Shown here one piece after another: positions 11,201 to 18,359 of a stretch of DNA of 18,359 nucleotides; position 1 is the stretch's first letter, and every line of letters begins with the position of its first letter. Under the pieces are notes generated by a model. The model did no database searches. It was not told the DNA's origin and saw nothing but the letters and a program-made list of their open reading frames with translations. This stretch comes from Smittium culicis (Eukaryota; Kickxellomycota; Harpellomycetes; Harpellales; Legeriomycetaceae). The stretch is taken from NCBI GenBank assembly GCA_001970855.1, contig LSSN01000150.1, positions 3,085 through 21,443 on the forward strand, given 5' to 3'. Made by a program: the position numbers and the translations under genes.

Positions 11201-12248
11201 GTTAGATTTAGTTGATTGAAGTTCAGCTAGGGTTTTTTCAAGACTGGAGTTTTTAGAGGATAAATCAAGGTACTTAGCTTTTAAATCATTAAGTTCTGTA
11301 TTAAGAATATCAGAATCAGATTTTAAAGAGTCTGCTTTGTCAACTTTTGACAAGAGACTGGCATTGGTGGCTTTTAAGTCAGAAAGCTCTGTATTCATGT
11401 TATCTAGATTTTCAAGTAGAAGGGCCTGTTCAGAGTTTTTTTTGGACAAAGCTTCGTTCTCAGATTTTTGTAAGGCAACTTGATCCTTTAACTCAACTAA
11501 TTCTTTAGACATTGCTTCAATTTCTGAAGATTTAGAAGATGCTGCTTCAATTAAAGCTTTAGAGGAATCGTAGTCATCTTTGAGCTTGTTAAATTCTGAT
11601 GAAAGAGTTTGGTTTTCAGCAGTTTTCGATTCTAAAAGACTCTTTAAACTTTGTATAGTATCATCGCTAATTTTGAGGTCGGATTTCTAAATAAATCAAA
11701 TGGATAATAGAGAAATAGATTATTTTAACAAATTATTAGTGAAAAGTTTTATTCAAGTGGAAAATTTACATATATTTCAAGAGCTTGAATCAAATCCACA
11801 TTTTCGTTCTTGGAGCAGGATAAATCAGCGATTTCTTTTTTCAAATCTAGGGAGTTTGAACAATATAATTGTTGAGAATGTTGGGTTTTAAAATAAAACT
11901 GAAAAAGGATTGATTATCTTGTAAATTTGGAAAATAAATAAATAAAAGCAGAAGAAAACCTTGAATTTCAGCAGACATTCGAGATATTTCGGAATTTCCA
12001 ATCTGGATCTTCATTTTAGTGTTACTGAAGTGGTCTTTTAATCCCTCTAAATCTGTTATTTTATCTATGGGGGTCTCGGCTTTGAGAATTTCTTCAATTT
12101 CGTTCCTGGACTTGGATACGTTGTTATAAGCTCTCGCCAAATCGACCATTTTCTTTTCATTGGTTTCTACGCGCTTAATTCTAGCAATAATCTCAGCGGT
12201 CATAGGCTCACCAATCTTGAGCTCTGGTTTATCCTTATTAAAGGACAT
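8258..12248 (-). CDS. IMH1: GRIP-domain golgin, Imh1-like, four exons
   Basis: Spliced CDS, complement of 11960-12248, 11770-11846, 8414-11686 and 8258-8338, giving 1240 codons including TAA. Family knowledge: GRIP golgins are peripheral coiled-coil tethers that bind Arl1-GTP at the trans-Golgi and capture endosome-derived vesicles. Residues 1-96 form a conserved-looking helical head (KMVDLARAYNN, ILKAETPIDKITDLEG). About 110-1010 is nearly continuous coiled coil, broken around 390-470 by a Pro/Lys-rich linker (KKVPSKKKQSK). About 1012-1187 is Ser/Asn-rich and disordered. From about 1188 to the end is the GRIP domain, with the characteristic VDYLRNVLFKFF followed, after splicing, by MVPVLSILLKCT. 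The start ATG has A at -3. Exon 3 alone is open for over 3.2 kb. All junctions keep frame. Yeast Imh1 is about 910 residues, so this protein is longer, as coiled-coil golgins often are. Symbol assigned by domain architecture; a Rud3 (GRAB-domain) identity is less likely because the C-terminus fits GRIP. Confidence 0.9.
8339..8413 (-). other. golgin intron 3 (75 nt), splits GRIP domain
   Basis: Reading leftwards, the donor is AGG|GTTGGT, a perfect TACTAAC branch site lies mid-intron (the complement of GTTAGTA), and the acceptor is TTATTAG. It is phase 0. Without removal the protein would run on into a short nonsense tail (VGFFYIFQFY). With removal the second half of the GRIP domain is restored and ends at TAA. 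Confidence 0.93.
11687..11769 (-). other. golgin intron 2 (83 nt)
   Basis: The donor is TAT|GTAAAT, a CACTAAT sequence serves as a plausible branch site, and the acceptor is TTATTTAG before AAATCCGAC. It is phase 0. An in-frame stop coincides with the acceptor TAG, so exon 3 cannot extend further upstream, which supports the intron. Confidence 0.8.
11847..11959 (-). other. golgin intron 1 (113 nt)
   Basis: The donor is CAAG|GTTTTC, a weak match to consensus; a CTCAAC branch-like sequence and a CCCTAG acceptor follow. The phase-1 junction recreates a GAT codon and joins the head helix to a short 77-nt exon encoding DLKKEIADLSCSKNE. The alternative of reading through the donor gives a hydrophobic tail (GFLLLLFIYF) unlike the rest of the protein. 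Confidence 0.75.
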
Positions 12249-12439
12249 GTTTAGCTACGGATATGTAAATTGAGTGAGAGTTTTGGATAAATTATTAGAA
12301 ATAGGGAAGTGGGGCAATGTATTTAATATAAATGCAGGCCTAATTCTATCTGCTAAATGGGGGCTAGGGAGCTAAGATTTGAAGATAAAGGATGAGTAAA
12401 GTGCGAGTTGTTAGTTCAGTTATAGTAGTGTAGGCGTGT
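12249..12439 (-). promoter_or_regulatory. golgin 5' leader and promoter region
   Basis: This noncoding stretch is directly upstream of the golgin ATG. Read on the minus strand it has C/T-rich stretches (CCCCACTTCCC, CTCACTC) and a TTTATATTAAATA patch about 85 bases before the ATG that could act as a TATA element. It is less AT-rich than the desert. The transcription start is unknown. Confidence 0.4.
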
Positions 12440-12723
12440 AACACTAAATTGAAGTTGTAATACTAACAGTAAACCTCTAAATTCTTAGTTGTATGCTTCT
12501 TACCCAGAATCGGAGCTTTTTCTTATTACATACCTAAGAAACCGACTCTGAAAATGTAATTGGCTTTTAAAATTCCAAAAATATATCTGCGAATTCTTTC
12601 TGTGCTTTTACGTTTCGCCCATTTGTTGTCATATTTAGCACAATTATATTTTCCATTAAAAAAATAACGTTTTACCCTTGGTCTATTGGTCCGAATTATT
12701 TGCTCTGCTTTTAAACTACCCAC
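12440..12723 (-). pseudogene. possible decayed eL32 ribosomal protein copy
   Basis: The minus-strand ORF (12526-12723, 65 codons) encodes a very basic peptide whose spacing resembles eL32, the large-subunit protein of about 130 residues. Visible matches are a SL...II start, VKRY, a Trp-Lys-Lys block (KWAKRKSTE) followed by RIRR and a Gly, and then VGF, which corresponds to the family's WRK-KGID-RVRRRF-G...IGYG core. Just after VGF a frame change gives CNKKK, where the family has SNKKT, and further on KNLEV recalls the VKDLEV segment. The ORF lacks the C-terminal half, carries a three-residue excess before VGF, and stops early. It would be a pseudogene with at least one frameshift. It lies between the golgin promoter and the DIRS element. 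Identity is by eye and modest; a chance basic ORF remains possible. Confidence 0.42.
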
Positions 12724-13159
12724 AAGAATAATTAATAGTCAGTTATTGGATGATTTTTACAATATCCTTATATTATTGGCAATTCTTATTCAAAGTATAA
12801 CAAATGATATATGGTACTCGACTTTTAAAATTAAGAGCATCTATCAATTGGCCACAGCTAGCTTACTTTTTTTATTATCATGATATAATTGGTATATTAG
12901 GGTTGACACGATTGGCTCATTTTCTATTAGCATAATTTTAGAATAATCTTGTATATATATTGGCTCATCCATATTATTTTCTTTGATGACTTATAGTAAT
13001 AATAAAAAAACTATTTAATCATATTTATCAAAGCTAGATAAATTAAAAATAGTATCCATTAAGAACATTAGTAATAATATATTACAGACTGCTTTGAGGA
13101 GCTTAGCTATTTCCACTTAAGTCTTCCGGCCCAAGCGTTTACTTTTGCTTTTTAACGCT
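12724..13159. other. AT-rich spacer before DIRS element
   Basis: I see no gene here. A 10-base direct repeat, ATTGGCTCAT, occurs at 12911-12920 and 12959-12968. The part 13081-13159 is noticeably richer in G and C (for example TCTTCCGGCCCAAGCG) than the sequence before it. It has no counterpart beyond the right end of the element, so it may be either target DNA or a one-sided extension of the element. Confidence 0.5.
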
Positions 13160-13345
13160 GCTATAAAATACTATTTGACATAACAAATATTATACTCCAG
13201 AGAGGAGACATATTGTGTTACCATCTTATTGGATAAAACTAAAAAAAAAAATCTATACAATAAAAATAAATTAAATACAATGAATTAATAAAATTTTTTA
13301 TATTATATATAGTAAATTACACGTGAGTGCTACCCTTATCATCTT
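13160..13345 (+). repeat. DIRS left inverted terminal repeat
   Basis: The core at 13204-13238 (GGAGACATATT ... TTGGATAAAA) matches the reverse complement of 17157-17193 with two substitutions and a two-base gap. Similarity continues inwards, where the segment around 13286-13342 (AATAAAATTTTTT, then GTAAATTACACGTGAGTGCTACCCTT in two pieces) matches the right end near 17069-17126. It also continues outwards more weakly to about 13160. The outer boundary is approximate. Confidence 0.85.
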
Positions 13346-13450
13346 TTCTTTCACAAAAATACAACCAGCATAAAGATTTTGAAATTTATAAATTTTTATA
13401 ATTAATAATTTTTAAAACATTATTTTTTTCAAATATTTAAGATAGAGAAA

Positions 13451-14260
13451 GTGAGTGAAATCCAAGCTTCCGCAATCAAATACCAATTCAGGGTACTATC
13501 CGAGCTGTTACAGCAACTCCTAGGTGAAATGAAGAGTAACAAAGAACCAGAATATCAGTCATTTCAATAAGAATAACTATTAAATACTTCGCTTTTTATG
13601 CGGAGCTCACCGAATCGCTTACATAAATTGAAGAAGATCGCAAGATTTCAATCTACTCTTTCCCCAAGACTAGATTGATGAAATACACTCCCTAGCCGCT
13701 CAAAGATACAGCTTCGAGCGCATAAATAAAATTGATTCCGCTTTCTATGGAATACAATTAGCCCTTGCACAAGTAACTCGATGAATTGAATACTATAACC
13801 ACCGCAGAATCCAAGAAAAAAAGGGTATTGACACCTCATAAGATCCAGAAAATTTTTTCGCCAGCATAATGAGAGCTCTCTTGTCTGAAATCGCTGCCAC
13901 TGTAAAACAAGAAAGGTTAGACAACCTTCACAAAGGACTGAAACTTCCTGGGAAACTTACTCAGATCGTCGAATCTGATGTCAAATCGCTAATGGATCAA
14001 GAGGCGTTGAACTCTCTCATAGAAAAGAAGCCTGACGAGAAACAGCAGCGAATCCAGCCCTATCAGAGGCACCAGCATATCACGATCCCTGAGGATATGA
14101 GCAGTAGGAACACTGCTAAGGCGCCGAGCACCGCAGCTGCAACCACATCTGAAGTTAGTCATAAGACCCACGACCGCCAATCAAATTTTCGCGGGTGAGG
14201 TCGAAGCCGCGGAAAGGGGTCTCAATAGATACCCAGAAAGGCTCCCATTTCGGGGGTCAT
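13451..14260 (+). pseudogene. DIRS gag-like gene, decayed
   Basis: The peptide begins around 13451 at a GTG (VSEIQAS), possibly a lost ATG. It passes through a stretch with PLKDTASSA (about 13690) and IDSAFYGIQLALAQVTR (about 13730), then a better preserved block from 13869 (MRALLSEIAATVKQERLDN, then GLKLPGKLTQIVESDVKSL). It ends in an Arg/Gly-rich tail (FRG, GRSRGKG) near 14185-14220. Family knowledge: these motifs, and this position before the reverse transcriptase, are typical of the gag-like first ORF of fungal DIRS elements, a nucleic-acid-binding structural protein. At least two frameshifts (near 13560 and 13720) and several stops (for example TGA in place of an Arg-like codon after VTR) break it. 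The 109-codon open piece at 13869-14198 is only the surviving middle and C-terminal part. Confidence 0.78.
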
Positions 14261-14299
14261 CTAGCTATGTTCAGATATATAAGGTACAAAATAACGAAA

Positions 14300-15228
14300 A
14301 ACCAATGAGTTCGGGACATATTCGAGAGGGGATTCAGAATCCCAGTCAAAAACCCATCCTCAGAATCTCCTTGGCCGTATTCAGAGAAAAAGATTGCTAG
14401 CCTATCATGCTAGCAATATATTTGACGAAAGAAGCTGCCTTACTGGTATCGAAGCGAACTATCGAGGAAATCCTGCCGCGGTGATCAGGATTTTACAGCA
14501 AGATTTTCACGATAACGAAGATAACTGGAAACCTCTGGTCTGTCCTCGACATCTGGAAGCCAAATCTTCTGGTGGAGGATCAGATTTTAAAGATGTAGAC
14601 TCTGAAGTAAATCTGCATAATGGTACGCAGGAAGGATCTTCTGATGTCACTAGACCTCCATTTTTCCTTAATGCAAATCTCGATTTACTATCAGCGTCGA
14701 AAGTGGTTCCCTTTTCATTAGAACTGAAGCTGTTTCCAGTTTGGAGTTCTGAAATTCGATCTATCACTAAACCCGTTTGTATTTACCCAGATTCTTAGTT
14801 CAGAAATAGAATCTACCAGATCAAAAGAAATTCGAGCTATTTCACACATAAACGAGCTACTGATTATTGAAGAATCCAAAGGTATTTGCAAAACGACCAC
14901 TCGTTTAATCTACTTTAAGATCTCGAAGCTTAGTTTTAATACCAATTCCGAGAAGTCATCTATAATGCCCGCCAAGCTGATCTCTCATTTTGTAATGGTG
15001 GGCATTACCAGGAAAATTTCAGTAAAATTTTTATCCACCAATATCCGAGGTCTCCGACTCGATGCTAGCCGACACGTGAGCGATTTTGAGACGACATTGA
15101 GAGGCTCTGAGAGCTACACTGAGGATTTTCAATCGATTACTGAAGTCATGTTTCCTAGGAGACTGATTCTTATCGGATATATAGAGCCCAAGAACCTAGC
15201 TTTATCCATATTGAACCCATATTCATGA
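14300..15228 (+). pseudogene. DIRS reverse transcriptase, decayed
   Basis: The N-terminal part (DIFERGFRIPVKNPSSES, from 14315) is in one frame. From about 14395 a single different frame continues to 15228, broken by six in-frame stops. Recognisable RT landmarks are FYSKIFTI and VLDIWKPNLLVEDQILKM (finger region), SLDL at 14647-14658 holding the first catalytic Asp, CFQFGVLKFDLSLNPFVFTQIL (palm motif B region, shown here as two adjoining parts), HINELLII at 14845 where the family has Y-x-DD, and FETTLRGSESYTEDFQSITEVM with MFPRRL in the connection. The catalytic YxDD aspartates are replaced by Asn-Glu, so the enzyme is dead. A 134-codon ORF over 14394-14798 is an out-of-frame shadow. The best preserved portion is 14965-15228 (87 codons). 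Confidence 0.88.
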
Positions 15229-15234
15229 TAGTGA

Positions 15235-15720
15235 CGTTGAAGAAACCTGTAATCCAGAGCCTAGAATTCTTGAATAACCAGCATGAATCATGGAACGGTC
15301 ACTTTTTCCTTCCCGAGACGTCGTAAAAAGATATTTTTACCAAAGCCAGCGACTAATATTGGGGAATAGTCGTATTTTAGTACTATTACTTTAGCCTATG
15401 TAGCCCCAAAGCGGCGAAACTATATGCAAACACAAATGAACTGTTAAAGTTGTTGAACTCACTAAAGTTTTAGAGTATGATGGGACGATCGGTGTTGGTC
15501 TACATATACAATAAAACTACTCTATTATATTTCATGAAATTCGGGGGCACAAATTTCTCTGGAATTTATGTAATTAACAAAATTTATATTTTTTCACTTC
15601 ATCAAAACCAATACCTGACCATAAGTAACCTATGTGATACCTGTGCCAAACACCGCTGACTTCCTCAGCAGACTTGCAGCTTAAACCGAATCGCCTCTAT
15701 ATTAGGAGATATTCTCAGCT
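15235..15720 (+). pseudogene. DIRS RNase H domain, decayed
   Basis: It directly follows the reverse transcriptase. Landmarks are ESWNGHFFLPETS (about 15286), FTKASD (15336) where the family has FTDASD, YWGIVV, then KLYANTNELLKLLNSLKF carrying the second catalytic Glu position. MMGRSVLVYIYNKTTL comes next (from 15477), where the family has a third acidic residue in VYSDN, followed by KFGGTNFSG and, after a frameshift near 15650, NRIASILGDILSSRLTLW. Two of the catalytic carboxylates are lost (Asp to Lys and Asp to Tyr). Stops and at least two frameshifts are present. The domain would degrade the RNA strand of the cDNA hybrid. Confidence 0.82.
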
Positions 15721-16130
15721 CTAGACTCACATTATGGGACACACCACTTCAGTCTGTTTGCCTCATCCCAGAAAAAGAAGTTGTAACAATACTTCAACTG
15801 ACTCATGAAAATCAGAGCACTGGGAAATAAAGCTCTGAACAACCATTGGTCCGATTAGAAAACCCTTAATAATTCTCACTCAGGAGCCTGATGTTCCAAG
15901 CAGTTCAGAAGGTCCGCCGTGAGTGATTCAAAATATAAACTGGTGAATACAATGTGGAAACCCGCAAACTGGATCCCAGAAATGATGCCGCTTTCAAAAA
16001 CACAGTCACTTCTTCTTGAAGAAAAAATTGTTTTTCCATACCTTAAAAGCGAAAAATATCCGCTCTCAGAAAAACAAGAACTGAAGCTTGATATCCTGGA
16101 AGACCAGTGCGTTTCCTAGAAACCCAAGAT
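15721..16130 (+). pseudogene. DIRS methyltransferase-like domain, decayed
   Basis: After the RNase H comes EKEVVTILQLTHENQST (about 15768). Then follow PLVRLENP and SLMFQAVQKVRRE near 15843-15920, aligning with the family's NPPWNLI...V-QKIR segment. After a frameshift near 15920 comes KLVNTMWKPANWIPEMMPLS, matching the usual LVTPMW...W-P pattern, and the Pro-rich linker FPYLKSEKYPLSEKQ. Family knowledge: DIRS1-group elements carry a Dam-like N6-adenine methyltransferase domain here, of unknown role. The NPPW-like catalytic core is unreadable in this copy (LENP followed by two stops), so only position and flanking motifs support the call. Confidence 0.6.
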
Positions 16131-17073
16131 CTCATAACTTACGCCATTGAATTATTTGTTTTCAACGAAAGAAGTTTCCGACTTAGATACAGGTAAATTT
16201 CTACTCAGAATCACTTTTTAGACTGGATAATCTTGAGCTAGATATATAATCATATTCCTGCGGTTCAAAAAATCACATAAATTGTGGAAATATACGTTGT
16301 TGGAAAGTAAAAGGTAGTCTCGATAAGAGCCTAAAAATCGGCTCTCCTTAAACTTTCTGATAATACAGCCAAGTTAACTTTCCATCAATTTTTTTCTGGA
16401 TTTATCAATTCACTATGTGATACATTTATTAAATCATTCATTAGGCATGTTATGAATATAATCACCAGTTATAGGATTGCTTCGAATCTGGGTTCAAAGC
16501 TATTCCCTCGCTGTTAAGCAAAAATTAGCCAAGCTCATTTGTTTCTATCAGTAATAGGGCTCATCTGCACTAGAGAAATCAATATAACTGACGATAAAAG
16601 TACCCATATCGACAAAGGGGAACTAAAAATATTAAACGTAGCCCCTATATAAAAAAGAGGCGATTTCCCAATTGAAAATCCATGTCAGATCAGCCCTCAT
16701 CGCTGATTTGATATTATGCCCAGTAAATGAATACATTCTCTATAAGAAAAATGTGGATTCTCTCCCTGCTCAACCCCTAGTGTTAACAATAGAAATTTTA
16801 TAATTCGTAGGCTTATAAGATACGTCAATGATACTCCCAAGCCTCTATCTATATATAACATTACAAGGTATATATACTCGATATCTGATTTAATACGTCG
16901 AGATTCTGAAGAACCAATCTCATGGGGAAGTGAAATCGACGATACTTTTCCCACAAACGCTGGGGGTATTGACTGATTATATAGTTTTGCATAAATTTTG
17001 GTTGAGATATACCACAATCGATACGTATTAAGTTCCGCCCATAGTACCAATTTCACTTTTTACAAAAAAATGA
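16131..17073 (+). pseudogene. DIRS tyrosine recombinase, decayed
   Basis: Pieces read in alternating frames. They are ERSFRLRYR with a possible start of the N-terminal domain (about 16165), a helix segment FINSLCDTFIKSFIRHVMN (about 16404), then LFLSVIGLICTREINITDD with THIDKGELKILNVAPI (about 16540-16650), KRGDFPIENPCQISPH (about 16655), and LILCPVNEYILYKKNVDSLPA. Then come RLIRYVNDTPKPLSIYNITR (about 16808) and, last, LGVLTDYIVLHKFW with TTIDTY (about 16962-17027). The final segment holds the His/Trp box and the presumptive catalytic Tyr, followed by a stop. Family knowledge: these motifs follow the order of DIRS recombinases, which insert circular cDNA. At least four frame changes occur. 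The reading ends at TGA 17071-17073, just inside the right terminal repeat. A 119-codon minus-strand ORF over this region is a shadow. Confidence 0.85.
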
Positions 17074-17234
17074 GAAGGATAACACTAACATGTACTTTAC
17101 ATTATTTGCTAAAAAAAATTTTATCAGTCGATTTTATTTCATTTCATTTACTTTATTTTTATCCAACAAGACGGTAACACTTAATATGTCTCCGCTATCG
17201 TATAATGTAAATTAATCATCGTTATAAAGAGCTC
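17066..17234 (-). repeat. DIRS right inverted terminal repeat
   Basis: This is the reverse complement of the left repeat. The best core is 17157-17193. The inward part (17069-17126) matches the left repeat's inner segment, with the recombinase stop lying within its first bases. Outward similarity fades near 17234. Confidence 0.85.
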
Positions 17235-18324
17235 TATTAATTCCAAAATAACCAGTAAAAAAAATCTCTCATTTCTATGAATCTCTTATATAACCTAGTA
17301 AAATCGCATTATTTTTGAAATGTATTTGAATGCGAGATCGACGTAAAAAAATACATAATGTACAGTTTAGTTGCGGAATACACCCCTTATTTTAGACAAT
17401 TTGATGAAATTCATGTTATTTTTTATTTATATCCGAATTTTCATGAAAAATATTTCAAAACGTAAAATATGACCGCTTTCGCTGAAAAAAAATAAACTTT
17501 ACTCTCAATAAACACCACAATTTATGTTGCTCTTTTGCGATAACTTTTAAAATTACTAAAATTTCAAATTTCCAAAATCATATTATTATTTATACACGTA
17601 ATAGTCTATTTTAAAAAGAATTAAATAACGCTTAGTAACTGTTTTTAGAAAATATATTTTCAGTTTTTGGATTATTTTTTCTTTAGGTGTAATTATCTAC
17701 ATTGATACAGCATATAAAGACACATAAATCACAAATCATAATAATCTAAAAATTATTTTTAAATACCATGCCTTACCAACAACTTTAAGAAAATTGTACT
17801 TTGATTGAAATATAACAGAAAGAAAAAATTCATTGATAATTCTAAAGATAAATTAATAACATTTTATTCATCGAAATACATCTAAACACTTTGGTTCAGC
17901 AAAAATAATAACAATTCATATCCTTAGTGATAAGCAGATCTAAAAACATACGATTCTAGTAATGTAAAATAGCACAGCTAGAATTTACAAGTTTTTTCAA
18001 GCATAAAATTATTATTATTATCAAAAACTCGAAAAGAAAATTCAACTTCTTTCATAACCTGAAATGTAATATATTAAAATATACACATTTCTTGACAAAA
18101 TAAGTACTAACTAACTAAATAAAGAACTGTAATGAAATAAAAACTTTAAAATTCTGATAGTCTAGTTTTAATTTACTAATTACTAAATTACTGGTGTAAC
18201 TGATATGATTGAGCTGAAAAGTCAATTTTGAGTTAGAAATTTTTGAAACTTAGATATGTTCAAAAAATCAAGCACAAATTTCTGAATCCATTAGCTATTT
18301 ATAAAAAACTACTTAATATATCAC
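17235..18324. other. AT-rich intergenic flank, no gene seen
   Basis: The plus strand here is A-rich, the opposite of the T-rich left desert, with frequent AAAAAA runs. There is no ORF of note, no RNA gene that folds by eye, and no recognisable repeat remnant. Confidence 0.65.

Positions 18325-18359
<35 letters not shown>
18325..18359. repeat. (AAT)n microsatellite at window edge
   Basis: Nearly twelve tandem AAT units run to the last base of the window, so the true length is unknown. A position exactly at the edge suggests that the window or contig was broken at a hard-to-assemble simple repeat. Confidence 0.97.

Larger units (their letters stand above)
13160..17234 (+). mobile_element. degenerate DIRS1-like tyrosine-recombinase retrotransposon
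   Basis: A roughly 4.1-kb unit is bounded by imperfect inverted terminal repeats. It contains, left to right and all on the plus strand, gag, reverse transcriptase, RNase H, methyltransferase-like and tyrosine-recombinase remnants. Family knowledge: this order with inverted ends, and no long direct repeats or integrase, defines the DIRS1 group, which integrates through a circular intermediate using a tyrosine recombinase. Its base composition is much less AT-rich than the flanks. Coding capacity is scattered over all three forward frames with dozens of stops, so it is non-autonomous and old. It is slightly shorter than typical elements, which run about 4.5-6 kb. No target duplication is expected for this mechanism and none was seen. 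I did not locate the internal complementary region used for circle formation. Confidence 0.9.

Noticed and set aside
11700..11891. Plus-strand ORF of 63 codons
   Set aside because: It covers golgin introns and the small second exon on the opposite strand, with no recognisable motif.
12686..12883. Plus-strand ORF of 65 codons with hydrophobic residues
   Set aside because: Composition is that expected from translating AT-rich DNA, and it overlaps the start of the opposite-strand basic ORF.
13648..14180. Minus-strand ORFs of 63 codons
   Set aside because: They are shadows of the gag remnant on the plus strand.
14394..14798. Plus-strand ORF of 134 codons
   Set aside because: It is out of frame with the reverse transcriptase, whose motifs (SLDL, LSLNPFVF) lie in the adjacent frame.
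14507..14900. Minus-strand ORFs of 86 and 60 codons
   Set aside because: They are antisense to the reverse transcriptase remnant and show no family motif.
16697..17056. Minus-strand ORF of 119 codons
   Set aside because: The plus strand of the same DNA gives conserved tyrosine-recombinase blocks in shifting frames; the minus ORF shows no known motif.
1..18359. CRISPR arrays, bacterial operons or phage genes
   Set aside because: There are no spaced direct repeats; spliceosomal introns and an intron-bearing tRNA show a eukaryotic nuclear sequence.

Overview
This window looks like nuclear DNA of an AT-rich, probably early-diverging fungus. The evidence is: small spliceosomal introns, one with a perfect TACTAAC branch site; an intron-containing eukaryotic tRNA-Ile(UAU); a fungal-type Golgi golgin; and a decayed DIRS-type retrotransposon whose peptides resemble those of zygomycete fungi. 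The lineage is inference from these features, not from a search.

Layout. Positions 1 to about 7458 are a gene-poor desert, roughly four-fifths A+T, with homopolymer runs and no gene I can support. An isoleucine tRNA gene (7490-7586) carries a 23-nt intron and ends at a T-run terminator. A four-exon gene on the minus strand (8258-12248) encodes a predicted 1239-residue coiled-coil golgin of the Imh1 type. Its GRIP domain becomes complete only when the last 75-nt intron is removed, and its N-terminus lies in two upstream exons. Upstream of the golgin is a short minus-strand ORF (12526-12723) that may be a decayed copy of ribosomal protein eL32; this is tentative.

From about 13160 to 17234 there is a compositionally distinct, less AT-rich element on the plus strand. 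It is bounded by imperfect inverted terminal repeats and carries, in order, remnants of gag, reverse transcriptase, RNase H, an adenine-methyltransferase-like domain and a tyrosine recombinase. This is the architecture of a DIRS1-like retrotransposon. Many stops and frameshifts, and loss of the catalytic aspartates, show it is dead. The rest (17235-18359) is AT-rich flank ending in an (AAT)n microsatellite cut by the window edge.

The intact functions are unrelated housekeeping genes: AUA decoding and trans-Golgi vesicle tethering. The main discovery is the decayed DIRS element, which is invisible to simple ORF calling because its coding capacity is split over all three forward frames. I found no evidence for a wholly new system.
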